Assembly (NCBI GenBank): GCA_029844215.1
Contig: CM056724.1
Location: forward strand, 33,642,446 to 33,706,445
Source of the DNA: Przewalskia tangutica
Taxonomy: Eukaryota > Streptophyta > Magnoliopsida > Solanales > Solanaceae
Direction of reading: 5' to 3'
Length of the DNA stretch: 64,000 bases
The notes beneath the pieces were generated by a model. That model was not told the origin of the DNA and ran no database searches. It saw only the letters and a program-made list of their open reading frames with translations. The translations under genes were made by a program, and so were the position numbers. Positions 1 to 10,499 of the stretch are shown piece by piece. The stretch's first letter is position 1. Every line of letters starts with the position of its first letter.

Positions 1-2
1 GG

Positions 3-339
3 ATAAACATATTAGTTAGTATTAATCAATATTCCACATGTCACATATATTGTAGGAATGTAAATTTATAAGTTTATATTGTACATTTATTCTATTAGAA
101 AAGTTAAATATATTTTTTCTGTTTATTCTCGGGTCGACGTGGCCCGACATATTTTTTTTTTTAAAACGAAACTGAAAATTCAATTTTAAAAAATGAACGA
201 ATATTCAATTTTTTTAAAAACGAAACTAAAATTCAATTTAAAAAATAACGAAAATTCATTTTTTTAAAAACGAAACTGAAAATTCAACTAATATGTGACA
301 TGTGAAATATTGATTAAATACTAACTAATATGTTTTTAT
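3..339. mobile_element. MITE-like inverted-repeat element
   Basis: Bases about 6-48 and 291-334 are near-perfect inverted repeats of each other, over 40 bp with only a few mismatches, and both outer ends read ATAAA(AA)CATATTAG. The interior (about 150-290) holds three imperfect copies of an A/T-rich unit containing ACGAAACTGAAAATTCAA. There is no coding potential, so a non-autonomous DNA transposon is the simplest reading. The target duplication cannot be checked because the left flank is only a few bases long. Confidence 0.6.
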
Positions 340-340
340 A

Positions 341-1279
341 CACTTGACAATTCATATAGCAAAATTAATAGTAAAATGAGAATTAATTTTAGAAGAGTAG
401 TATTTTGGGAATAAGTTTTCAAAAAGTGCTATTTTGGAAATTTGCTCCCTAACAAGAGGCTCAATTCTTGAATCTTTGAATGAACCATAAAAGAATTCTA
501 GTAAATATTTTTAGAAAATAAATTCAGCAAAAATCTGATACCTATGATATTCTGTTATATGCAAAAGGTAACAACATAAGTACTCTTTTAAGTTTCTTCA
601 TTTATGTTAGGAAGCAATTAAATTCTGATGTTGTAAACTTGTAATAGTTATTATTAACATGATGTGATTAAATAATTAGGAAATAGACAACAACAAAAAG
701 ATGATTTATAAAGATATTAGTATATTTGAGTTCGTGTTTTTAAAAAAAAATTAAGTTTGAAATGAGAAGCATCAACTTTATGTATATGTCAGGGTATTCG
801 AGAATCAACCTGAAATCGCAGGGTCCGGGTAATGATTGCTACGAGTAGATTTTGGGTAGTAAATTTAGGAATCGATCTTTTACTGGATAGGGTACGAGTA
901 GTTCAAAAAAGTTAGGGTACCGGACCCGCTCACCCCTACTTTTATTGGTAATGTATGTAATGTATGACTTGTATTTTACATGATTACATTAAATTTGGTT
1001 TGTCTTTTTGTTTCAATAGGAGAATTACAAATGCCTCCTATCCGAAAATATTCGTCTGGACATGAAAAACGTAAAAAAAAAAATGAAGATTGTTTGATGA
1101 CTCTGCAGATAAAAATGCTTTCTGGTTTTTGATTTCAAAGAGGGGTATTAGATAGATTTGTCCAAGCATTCTTGATTATGAAAGATTTTTTAAAGCAGAA
1201 TGAAAATGCTGATAGCAGACCATAATAGCATGAAAAAAAAAACTTTAAAATTCTTCCCCCCACATTTATAGGCATTTCC
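341..1279. other. AT-rich upstream region of the OPR gene
   Basis: No open frame or RNA gene is recognisable. The stretch 790-945 looks like a degenerate repeat; its end, GACCCGCTCACCCCTA, resembles the terminus of a hAT-like or other small DNA transposon, but no matching opposite end was found. The rest is ordinary AT-rich plant intergenic DNA that would include the OPR promoter. Confidence 0.4.
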
Positions 1280-1287
1280 TATAAATA
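1280..1287 (+). promoter_or_regulatory. Probable TATA box of the OPR gene
   Basis: TATAAATA lies 95 bp upstream of the OPR start codon, a normal plant TATA-to-ATG spacing with a short 5' leader. This is inferred from position and motif only. A G-box core CACGTG also occurs inside intron 1 at 1666-1671; such boxes bind MYC2-type factors in jasmonate genes, but its use here is unproven. Confidence 0.5.
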
Positions 1288-1381
1288 TCCATAGACATTA
1301 CCCTATGTTAAGAGAGACATTACAAGTTCTCTGTCATTAGTTGATAAAGCGAGAAGAAACTTGTACAAGAAATTGCCCAAA

Positions 1382-4002
1382 ATGGAAAACAAAGCTGCTG
1401 ATGAAGGGAAACAACACATCCCTCTTCTGACGCCTTATCAAATGGGAAACTTTCACTTATCTCATAGGTATTCTTCTTTCTTTTATATAATTTTCACTTG
1501 TTCTTCCTCATTTGATGTTTGATTCTTCCTGATTTTTTTATTGGGAGATACCCATATGATTATGTCTTCATCTTTTTCTTGATAATTCGAAATAGACATT
1601 GGCAGCCGAAAACTTTTGAATCTTGTGTTCTAAAATAAATTAAATACATTTCTATGGTTATATATCACGTGCCTAATAGGTAAAATTTAAAGTTAAATTG
1701 TTATCAAATAAGAAAATGTGTAATTCATTTTGATACTGACTAAAAAGAAAAGTAAATCCACTCTTTAATTTGGTTAAAACATGAATCCAATTGTAACAAA
1801 TGGAGATGAACTTTATTCAAATTCTTGATGAGCAACTGGAGAATACAGATGGTGGGAGTTTCTTATCTAAAGCTTTGAAATTTACTCTGTTAATTTTGAT
1901 TACTCAGTTACTTTCTCAACCTTTTCATTAATTTGCAAGTGCATTTTTATTAGCATTGAGGAAATTGTATTATTGCACATTCCTATATCTATTATGATGG
2001 ATAAAGATGCAGTACTTCTTATTGCACTCTATATGTTTTACAGAGTTGTCTTGGCACCACTGACAAGGGGGAGATCATATGGAAATGTTCCTCAACCACA
2101 TGCTATCCTTTATTACTCACAAAGAACCACAAAGGGCGGTCTTCTAATAGCAGAGGCCACAGGAGTCTCTGACACTGCGCAAGGGTAACCTTAGTTCCTG
2201 CAATTTACCGAGTTTGCAATAAGTTTGTCGTTCTAGTACATGGGCAGCCCGGTGCATAAAGCATCCCGTGTTAGCAGGTCCGGGGAAGGGCCGCACCTCA
2301 AAGGGTGTGACAGCCTATCCTAATGCAAGCATTTATGGTTGCTTGCACGATTCGAACCCGTGACCTATTACAACTTTACCGTTGCTCCAAGGCGCCACTT
2401 CAAAGTACAACTCTCAAATATTCTTTCTAAATGCTTCTATATGCTTATTTATTGAAGGTACTCAGATACACCTGGTATATGGACAAAGGAGCAAGTTGAG
2501 GCGTGGAAACCAATTGTAAGTGCAGTTCATGCCAAAGGAGGAATCTTCTTTTGTCAAATTTGGCATGTAGGCAGAGTTTCCAACAAAGGTATCTGACTTT
2601 TCTCCTATGGTTTTAGCCGTTTTACCAAGTCATATTTAACACTTCGAGAGAAATGTAACTTCTGTGCTTCTTAACTGTGACCGTTTCTACAGGTTTTCAG
2701 CCCAATGGACAGGATCCTATCTCCAGCACACACAAGCCATTAACACCTCAAATTCGTTCCAATGGCGTAGATGTTGTACAATTTACACCACCAAGGCGGC
2801 TGAAAACAGATGAAATTCCTCAGATTGTTAACGATTTTCGGCGTGCTGCTAGAAACGCCATTGAAGCAGGTAAAATTTCTGGTCAAGTTCAATTCTTTAA
2901 TGGAAAACTGTTTCAGTATGAAATTCTCAACTCAGCTCTGGACTAGAAAATGTAACTTGAAAGATAAGATAAAGAAAGTCAGTGAGTCCTAAATTGGATC
3001 ATGAATTCCTAAAAATGAAAAGCATAGGCATGCGAGGAGCTGACTGTATTTGAATAATTCTGGCGACTCCTGTGATGCGCGCATGTAAAAAGTTCTCTAT
3101 TTATGTGCTGTCTAAGTGACATTTCACTGATGCTCTTCAGTGAATAACCAGAATGAGTCACTTTCCGGTTATGTCCACTATCGATTCCTGGGAATCTAAA
3201 AAAGAAATTTAGGTTTAGACGTTTTCATAAACAATTTAAGTCTTGCAGAATATTTTCTGACATAGGTGCTTTGTTAGATTGATTACTTGTGAGTTGATTA
3301 ATTGTGATGTAAAATTCTTGCTTTGAATATCTTTCACTGTGCTGTTACATCAGTATTTGCCACCCTCTTTCAAACAAAGTTTGTATACAGTATACTGTTC
3401 AATTTGTAGGATTTGATGGGGTTGAGATCCACGGAGCTCATGGCTATCTAATCGACCAGTTTATGAAAGACCAAGTTAATGATCGAACTGACCAATATGG
3501 AGGGTCTTTAGAGAACCGTTGTAGATTTGCACTAGAAATTGTTGAAGCAGTTGTAAACGAGATAGGAGCTGACAGAGTTGGAATAAGGCTTTCCCCGTTT
3601 GCAAATTACTGTGAATCAGGAGATTCAAACTCAAGTGCTTTGGGCCTTTACATGGCTGAATCCTTGAACAAGTATGGCATTGTTTACTGCCACATGGTTG
3701 AGCCTAGGATGAAAACAGTTTCCGAAAAAGTTGAATCTCCTGAAAGCCTTTTACCGATGAGGAAGGCATTTAAAGGTACTTTTATTGTAGCTGGTGGTTA
3801 TGATAGAGGAGATGGAAACAAAGCTGTGGTTGAAGACCGAACTGATCTTGTTGTATATGGGCGTATATTCTTAGCCAATCCAGATTTACCAAGGCGATTT
3901 GAGCTTGATGCTCCTCTCAACAAGTATAACAGGGAGACATTCTATATATCTGATCCTGTTGTTGGCTATACTGACTATCCATTTCTGGAAACCACGACAT
4001 GA
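1382..4002 (+). CDS. 12-oxophytodienoate reductase, OPR1/2 type (five exons)
   Basis: Exons are 1382-1467, 2044-2184, 2458-2588, 2693-2869 and 3410-4002. All four introns are GT-AG, phase is kept at every junction, and the spliced frame is 375 codons plus stop, the usual OPR length. The protein is an FMN-dependent old-yellow-enzyme TIM barrel that reduces the alpha,beta double bond of cyclopentenones or related enones with NADPH. Visible landmarks are LAPLTR near residue 35, FCQIWHVGR near residue 110, and the active-site stretch EIHGAHGYLIDQF, giving substrate-binding His186 and His189 and proton-donor Tyr191. FIVAGGYDR and VVYGRIFLANPDLP form the C-terminal FMN phosphate region. The end, FLETTT, lacks the peroxisomal SRL signal of OPR3, so a cytosolic OPR1/2-like enzyme is expected; this class usually prefers the 9R,13R isomer. 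Nothing in it looks broken. A paralogous dead fragment lies at 29.8-41.0 kb. Confidence 0.94.
2241..2403 (-). mobile_element. Au-like SINE in OPR intron 2
   Basis: A 163-bp insertion occupies most of intron 2 in antisense orientation. Read on the minus strand it has a tRNA-like head with the pol III B box GGTTCGAATC, a central GGCCCTTCCCCGGACC block and the end GCACCGGGCTGCCC, which match what I remember of the Au SINE family of flowering plants. It is flanked by AGTACA at 2235-2240 and 2404-2409, a plausible target duplication. No poly-T tail is visible. Intron splice sites are untouched. Confidence 0.8.
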
Positions 4003-4089
4003 TGCCGAGTAAGGATTGGATACCCTTTTTTGGGTAGGCATATGGGATTGTCAGATACTTCATATGTTTCACAAAAGAAGTGATTTATT

Positions 4090-4095
4090 AATAAA
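4090..4095 (+). terminator. AATAAA poly(A) signal candidate of the OPR gene
   Basis: AATAAA lies 88 bp after the OPR stop in a T-rich context. The same 3' flank is kept in the duplicated OPR fragment (near 40830), which supports this being the original 3' UTR. Plant signals are loose, so this is a positional inference. Confidence 0.45.
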
Positions 4096-4520
4096 GATCA
4101 CTAGCATTTTCTGCACTTGAATTCTATATGTTTTCATCTTGTTTAATGAATAATACTCTTGCTCCTCATACTAGGAGCCCCTTTAATGCATAAATCCATG
4201 CGCTACCTATCACTGTGAGTAATTTCTTAGTTGTAAATTACTACTTTAATAAAGATCACTAGCATCTTGTTTACTGCTTTAAAATCATTTTTTTCTAGTC
4301 AAATTTGTAGAAAAACTTGGCTGTAATTAGTCTAATTTTTTTGACTAAAAATAATGGAGTCCCTGATTATTGTTTGTACAAATTTGGCCCGAAAAAGTAG
4401 AAATACACACTTGAAGGAAAAGTCATTGCATCTAAAAAAGATATATAAATAAATACACAATTAGAACTTCATTATTTTGGCTAAAACTTTTTATTTGGAT
4501 AATCATAATGGAGCTCTAAA

Positions 4521-6300
4521 CATACATGATTGTAAAGAATAGTCATTGCATTTAAAGGAGAAATATATTTACTCACTTGCCCTGCAAAAAATATATACAC
4601 GATTGTAAAGAATAGTCATTGCATTTAAAGGAGAAATATATTTACTCACTTGCCTGCAAAAAATATATACACGATTGTAAAGAATAGTCATTGCATTTAA
4701 AGGAGAAATATATTTACTCACTTGCCCTGCAAAAAATATATACACGATTGTAAAGAATAGTCATTGCATTTAAAGGAGAAATATATTTACTCACTTGCCC
4801 TGCAAAAAATATATACACGATTGTAAAGAATAGTCATTGCATTTAAAGGAGAAATATATTTACTCACTTGCCTCGCAAAAATATATACACGATTGTAAAG
4901 AATAGTCATTGCATTTAAAGGAGAAATATATTTACTCACTTGCCCTGCAAAAAATATATACACGATTGTAAAGAATAGTCATTGCATTTAAAGGAGAAAT
5001 ATATTTACTCACTTGCCCTGCAAAAAATATATACACGATTGTAAAGAATAGTCATTGCATTTAAAGGAGAAATATATTTACTCACTTGCCCTGCAAAAAA
5101 TATATACACGATTGTAAAGAATAGTCATTGCATTTAAAGGAGAAATATATTTACTCACTTGCCCTGCAAAAAATATATACACGATTGTAAAGAATAGTCA
5201 TTGCATTTAAAGGAGAAATATATTTACTCACTTGCCCTGCAAAAAATATATACACGATTGTAAAGAATAGTCATTGCATCTAAAGGAGAAATATATTTAC
5301 TCACTTGCCCTCCAAAAAAAATATACACGATTGTAAAGAATAGTCATTGCATCTAAAGGAGAAATATAGTTACTCACTTGCCCTGCAAAAAAAAAACATA
5401 CATGATTGTAAAGAATAATCATTGCATCTAAAGGAGAAATATATTTACTCACTTGCCCTGCAAAAAAAATATACACGATTGTAAAGAATAGTCATTGCAT
5501 CTAAAGGAGAAATATAGTTACTCACTTGCCCTGCAAAAAAAAACATACATGATTGTATAGAATAGTCATTGCATCTAAAGGAGAAATATATTTACTCACT
5601 TGCCCTGCAAAAAAAACATACATGATTGTAAAGAATAATCATTGCATCTAAAGGAGAAATATATTTACTCACTTGCCCTGCAAAAAAAATATACACGATT
5701 GTAAAGAATAGTCATTGCATCTAAAGGAGAAATATAGTTACTCACTTGCCCTGCAAAAAAACATACATGATTGTATAGAATAGTCATTGCATCTAAAGGA
5801 GAAATATATTTACTCACTTGCCCTGCAAAAAAAACATACATGATTGTAAAGAATAATCATTGCATCTAAAGGAGAAATATATTTACTCACTTGCCCTGCA
5901 AAAAAAATATACACGATTGTAAAGAATAGTCATTGCATCTTCTTATTTATTTTTTATTTTAATTTCAGCATATCTAAAGGAGAAATATAGTTACTCACTT
6001 GCCCTGCAAAAAAAAACATACATGATTGTATAGAATAGTCATTGCATCTAAAGGAGAAATATATTTACTCACTTGCCCTGCAAAAAAAATATACACGATT
6101 GTAAAGAATAGTCATTGCATCTAAAGGAGAAATATAGTTACTCACTTGCCCTGCAAAAAAACATACATGATTGTAAAGAATAGTCATTGCATCTAAAGGA
6201 GAAATATATTTACTCACTTGCCCTGCAAAAAAAATATACACGATTGTAAAGAATAGTCATTGCATCTAAAGGAGAAATATATTTACTGACTTGTCCATAA
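4521..6300. repeat. ~73-bp tandem array, about 24 copies, with trimeric higher-order structure
   Basis: Units of 72-75 bp read through GATTGTAAAGAATAGTC, CATTGCATTTAAAGG and TTTACTCACTTGCCCTGC followed by an A-run of variable length. From about 4530 to 5270 the units are almost identical (CATTTAAAGG type). From about 5270 they switch to CATCTAAAGG and fall into three subtypes that repeat in order with a ~219-bp period. One copy carries a ~33-bp T-rich insertion at 5939-5972. A diverged half-unit at 4395-4440 may be the source. The array starts about 0.5 kb after the OPR stop. Confidence 0.95.
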
Positions 6301-6640
6301 ACGTAAAAGGATATATACGGGGCAATAATGTCTTAAGGACATAGTGCTAACACTCGACTCAACACAGTTGTAACAAGTAGGGATTTAGTGTCTCTTGGTT
6401 TCAGATTATCAAGATCAATGAGCTTGTTGCAATAGTAACGAAGATACGAAAGATTCAAGACGAATTCAAGAACTCAAAACGTGTTGCGGCCATAACTCTT
6501 GTTGGCCATAATTCTGTTGCTATTGTAACTCTTATTGTTTACCCTTTCGAAGCACTTGTAATAGTTGACGCACCTGTTTTTAATCTTACATTCGGGTTCG
6601 TGCGACGTTGTGCGCTTGGTTGAATCTTGTGTTAAAAAAA
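6301..6640. other. Unassigned stretch with a short copia-related match
   Basis: No gene is seen. Bases 6462-6483 are identical to 26398-26419 in the presumed copia 3' LTR, with further similarity just upstream, so part of this stretch may be a sliver of the same copia family. The boundary with the LTR to the right is uncertain. Confidence 0.35.
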
Positions 6641-9313
6641 CAAACAAAAAGTGCAAAATGTGCAAAGGGTTCGCGGAATCGCTACCTAATTATTTGGGTG
6701 AGTTAGAACACCTAAATGTTAACTAGATAAAGTCAACATTAACTCTATTTAAATAGTCTGCAAAACTTAATGAGATTCTGGATAATGGTTCTTTATTATC
6801 CTAAAGGGAAGAAGTTAGGCATCCTTCGAAATCTGATAACTTGTGATTGTCCGGTCAAATCTAGGTTGATTATTATGTTAAAAATGCATGTTTGAAAATA
6901 TAAAAGATGCTGCAAGTGTTTTTAAAAATTGCACTTTTTTTTTTTTGTTGACGAAGGAACCCACAGCCGCTACTCTTTCGAGCAAGACAGGTAAACCCCG
7001 ATCGACGCAAAGAGCTCGCAAACCACGTCAACCATGTAAAGCTAATTTTTAGATAAAAGTATACATTTATAAGGCATTGTAAAATACATAAAAAGTTGAA
7101 GAGCATGCGTTTAAATTGTTAATAAAATATAGCAAAGTTGATTTATTGATTAAGGATATGAATTACTTGCAAAATCGATTGGCATGATTTAAAAATGATT
7201 CTTTTTATAATTCATAATAATATAAATTTATTTATGCTATGACAATAAGTAAAAAGGCGTCGTCATTTATTATGAGTTTAGTAAGAATCAAAACTTTAAT
7301 TGCATGTAAATGAAAAGATCAAATTGTTTTGACAAAATTCTAAACACATGACGATTCACCCAATTCAAAGACTAATTGTTCTAGATCACCTATTAATTAT
7401 AAAGTTAGGTAATAAAAATTACATAAATAAATAAATATATAGAAGACATGCATGATTAAGGAGTCGAAAGGATGCTTAGAACGAATGACGATGTCATTCC
7501 GCCCATGAATTTAGGAATTCCGAAGCGAATAGAATGATGCACATAGATGCGGGTCTTCATTTGACGAGAGTCTCGTAACGAGACTCTTAATTTGCTCCGA
7601 TGCATTTCAAGTAAAAGAAGAAAAGAAAAAGGATTAGTAAATGTCCCACAAAACTTATTTATCTTCATTTAAGGCAGCCAAATGACCAAGACAAAACAAC
7701 AAAGACTAAATGAAGCAAGACACTTACTCAGAACTATCAGACCTCATCCTTAGTGTTAGCGACTTAAATAAAACAACAAACACATATCGGTATTACAAGA
7801 TTCATATAAAGAATGGAAAATAGGCATACTATAGATACATACTAAGTGCTGGCAACTTTGTCATGAATAGATAGTATCAGAGGATGCTTGAATGCAAATT
7901 CTAATTCCTATATGATTGTCAACATTAAATTTCTGAACTAGATCATATGTGAAGAGATGCATAAGTTCACATATTTAATAGTCCTCTTTTACTGCCTATA
8001 ATGCACTATTGGTCTTAGCAACTTAGAGATGCAAACAGGTACAGCCATAAAAACCTGTCTAACGGATAAAAGGTTTTGGAATTAGGTGAATTGATTTACA
8101 TATAGACAGTGATGACATGGGAATATGAGTGGATGCAAACAATTCTCTCTTAGGCATTCATGGTACAAATTTGGTTGATTTAAAACACAAGTAGAAACTA
8201 GGCATTCACTAAACACTAAGCCGGGATGCAGGCAGACCATTTAATCTAAAACATCAATAAAGCTCCCAAAGTAGACATGGTTAATTCACACAATACTACC
8301 ATATTTTAAACCAAGAAAAGCAGAAACACTACATCTTTAATCGGATGTGAGTGCAAATATACTATGATCGAATCTGTATAGTCACTTAGAAGCAAAAATA
8401 TCAACATCTTAGGGCAACACATACAGATATGAATAGATTATAGCGTCGATCTGAATAAAATGAACTCACAGAAACTAAGTAGCCTAATTCAAACAAACAT
8501 GCAAAAAAATGACATTAACGGAAGAGGAATTGATTTTGACAGCGAACCGAGGCAGTGTTGCGAAGCGTAGACCCACTTGAGTTTTGTTGTTATGCGATTT
8601 GATGAAAGGGAATGATGCTTTTCTATTTGCTATTAAGAATTAGGCTTTTTATGCTCTGAAAAAAACAATTGATATGCAAGAAGATAAAGGTTTGAGAGTT
8701 CTTTCTCAGTTATTGACTGATTTTCGACCTCAAGATTTTGTTTCTTTTTCTTGTGCCCGCCCCCTGACGTTCGACTGGTTCTTTTTGTGCCCGCCCCCTT
8801 TGGGGTTACTGTTTTGGGCGATGGGGGATGTAATAAGAGAAGGGATTTTGGGCTTTTGTTTTGGTTTTAGGAGAATGGTCTGGACGAAATAGAAAAGGGA
8901 TTTTGGGACTTGTTCTATTTTCTAAAACATAAGGAAAGGGGGGAGTAATAAGAGAAGGGGTTTAGGCTGATGGGTTACGGTTTTGGGCCAGGGAATTGGA
9001 AATTTTATTTGGGCTTGGGAATTTGGTTTGGGTGGAACTTTAGGTGTTTTATTTTAATAATGGGTTATAGTATAGGAAATAATTTATTAAAGCTATAAGT
9101 TATAAAAATACCAATGTGATAATAAATAAATCACAATATTTTAGATAAATATTTTAATGCTTAATATAAAATGTGATGCTATATTAATAACTAATGGTAT
9201 TAAAGCCCTTATTTATGTATGTATGTGTGTATAAAATTATTTCGCGGTGTTTAAAAAATAGTTTAATTTGCTGATAAATAATCGGAAGGGAGGGACAAAA
9301 TTGGATGTCAACA
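6640..9313 (-). mobile_element. Diverged minus-strand LTR related to element D (Ogre/Tat-like), probable solo LTR
   Basis: Reverse-complemented, this segment follows the LTR of element D in order. The start TGTTGACATCCAATTTTG is at 9313. The conserved CTGCCTCGGTTCGCTG-like block lies near 8545, the GAAATGCATCGGAGC / GAGTCTCGTTACGAGACTC block at 7555-7610, and the CACCTAAATGTTAACT and TAATTAGGTAGCGATTC blocks at 6690-6730. It is clearly older than the D LTRs, with many substitutions and indels. No internal region or second LTR lies beside it, so a solo LTR is likely. The 3' end of the LTR (near 6480-6640) is not sharply defined and no target duplication was found. Confidence 0.75.
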
Positions 9314-10480
9314 ACAGTTAGTTACTATTCTCGTACATCCACCATTGTACTAACAATCTAGCTGTGGTTTTCTTGTTGAAACCAGTTTTGTTAACAGTTC
9401 TGTAAACAGTTCAAACATTGTCTCTGTCAATAAATCTGGTCCTATTTTTGAGTCTCTCTTTGACGATAGTTACATATCTATTTTCGTCAAATGTGAGATC
9501 TCTGGATCTGATGTTGAGCTTCAAGATACTGCTGATAGTGATGCTGGAGCGGCTAAGGATCAAGGAAAAGTTGTTGTCACCGCTCCCGAGAGTGGTGGAA
9601 ACAAGAGCCCACGAGAGGCGAAGGACGTCAACTGAGACAAGAGGAGAAGGTTGAAGATGTTGTTCTACCTTGTAGCAGAAGGCCTACATCTGTCCCAGAC
9701 AAAGGATCCGAAGAGTGGTAAGAAGGAAATGGACACCTAGTCCAAATGAAGGCCAGAATCCAAAAGGTGTAAGTTAATTCTCCTTCTCAATAATTCTGAA
9801 TAAAAGAGTTTATAATGAGATTATATCATTTCTGAATAAAAGTGTATAAACGAGGCTAGGAATATGAAGTGTATTCATTAGAAATTTATATTCCCTACAC
9901 TCTAAAATCATAAATTTAATCACTTTCCTTCCCGTTTAAAGATTGGACTATTGTAAACAATAGCTTAAATAAAAGTTATGGATTTAGGTTGTAATAAAAG
10001 TTGGAATTATGGACAATTCTAAGTAACCGCCAGGAATTTTCCTAGGCACCAATCACAAGGGAAGATGACTAGAGGACTAAAGACAAATCTATCACCGTTT
10101 CCGACAGAAGATCCTTCATTTGACAGGATGGTATTGGACACTCAGTCATACAAAGCCTACAGGCGACTGAGTGAGCCAGAGTTTCAAGATCTTAAATGGT
10201 CTGAAGGCCAATAGAAAGGCAGAAAAGAAATTGGACACTCAGTCTGCCAAGGCAACTGGAGTGGACCAGAGTATCTAGATCACTTATGATCCGGTTACGC
10301 CCTAACCACGGGAAAGAGGTTGCTCATGTGAAGCAACACCACCTCTAAAGTAGAATGGGTTGGAAAATTTGTCCTCAAAAGAACTTAAGGGAATGAGATC
10401 ACTCTAACAAGAGGTGATACATGTCCCAACTTGGTTTCAAGGACGATGTTGGTCAAACTGGTTGAGACTAGTCCAACAGG
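9314..10480. other. Decayed region, probably the 5' part of a Ty1/copia element
   Basis: Short open frames occur but none is recognised. Near-direct repeats of GGACACTCAGTC-type segments occur at about 9730, 10137 and 10230, each followed by similar GAGTGGACCAGAG-like text, perhaps remnants of a gag or leader. Position before the copia integrase remnant suggests it belongs to that element. No 5' LTR could be delimited. Confidence 0.35.
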
Positions 10481-10499
10481 TCTGCAATAACTAAGAATG

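Noticed and set aside
3463..4002. Separate short reductase gene starting at the exon-5 ATG
   Set aside because: Upstream exons with matching phase and splice sites give a normal 375-aa OPR; the internal ATG is not the start.
4521..6300. CRISPR-like regular repeat array
   Set aside because: Units are contiguous with no unique spacers, and the window is plant nuclear DNA; it is a tandem satellite.
6482..9313. Exact boundaries with target duplication for the old D-type solo LTR
   Set aside because: The flanking pentamers (AAACG and ACAGT) differ, so no duplication can be claimed and the left end stays approximate.
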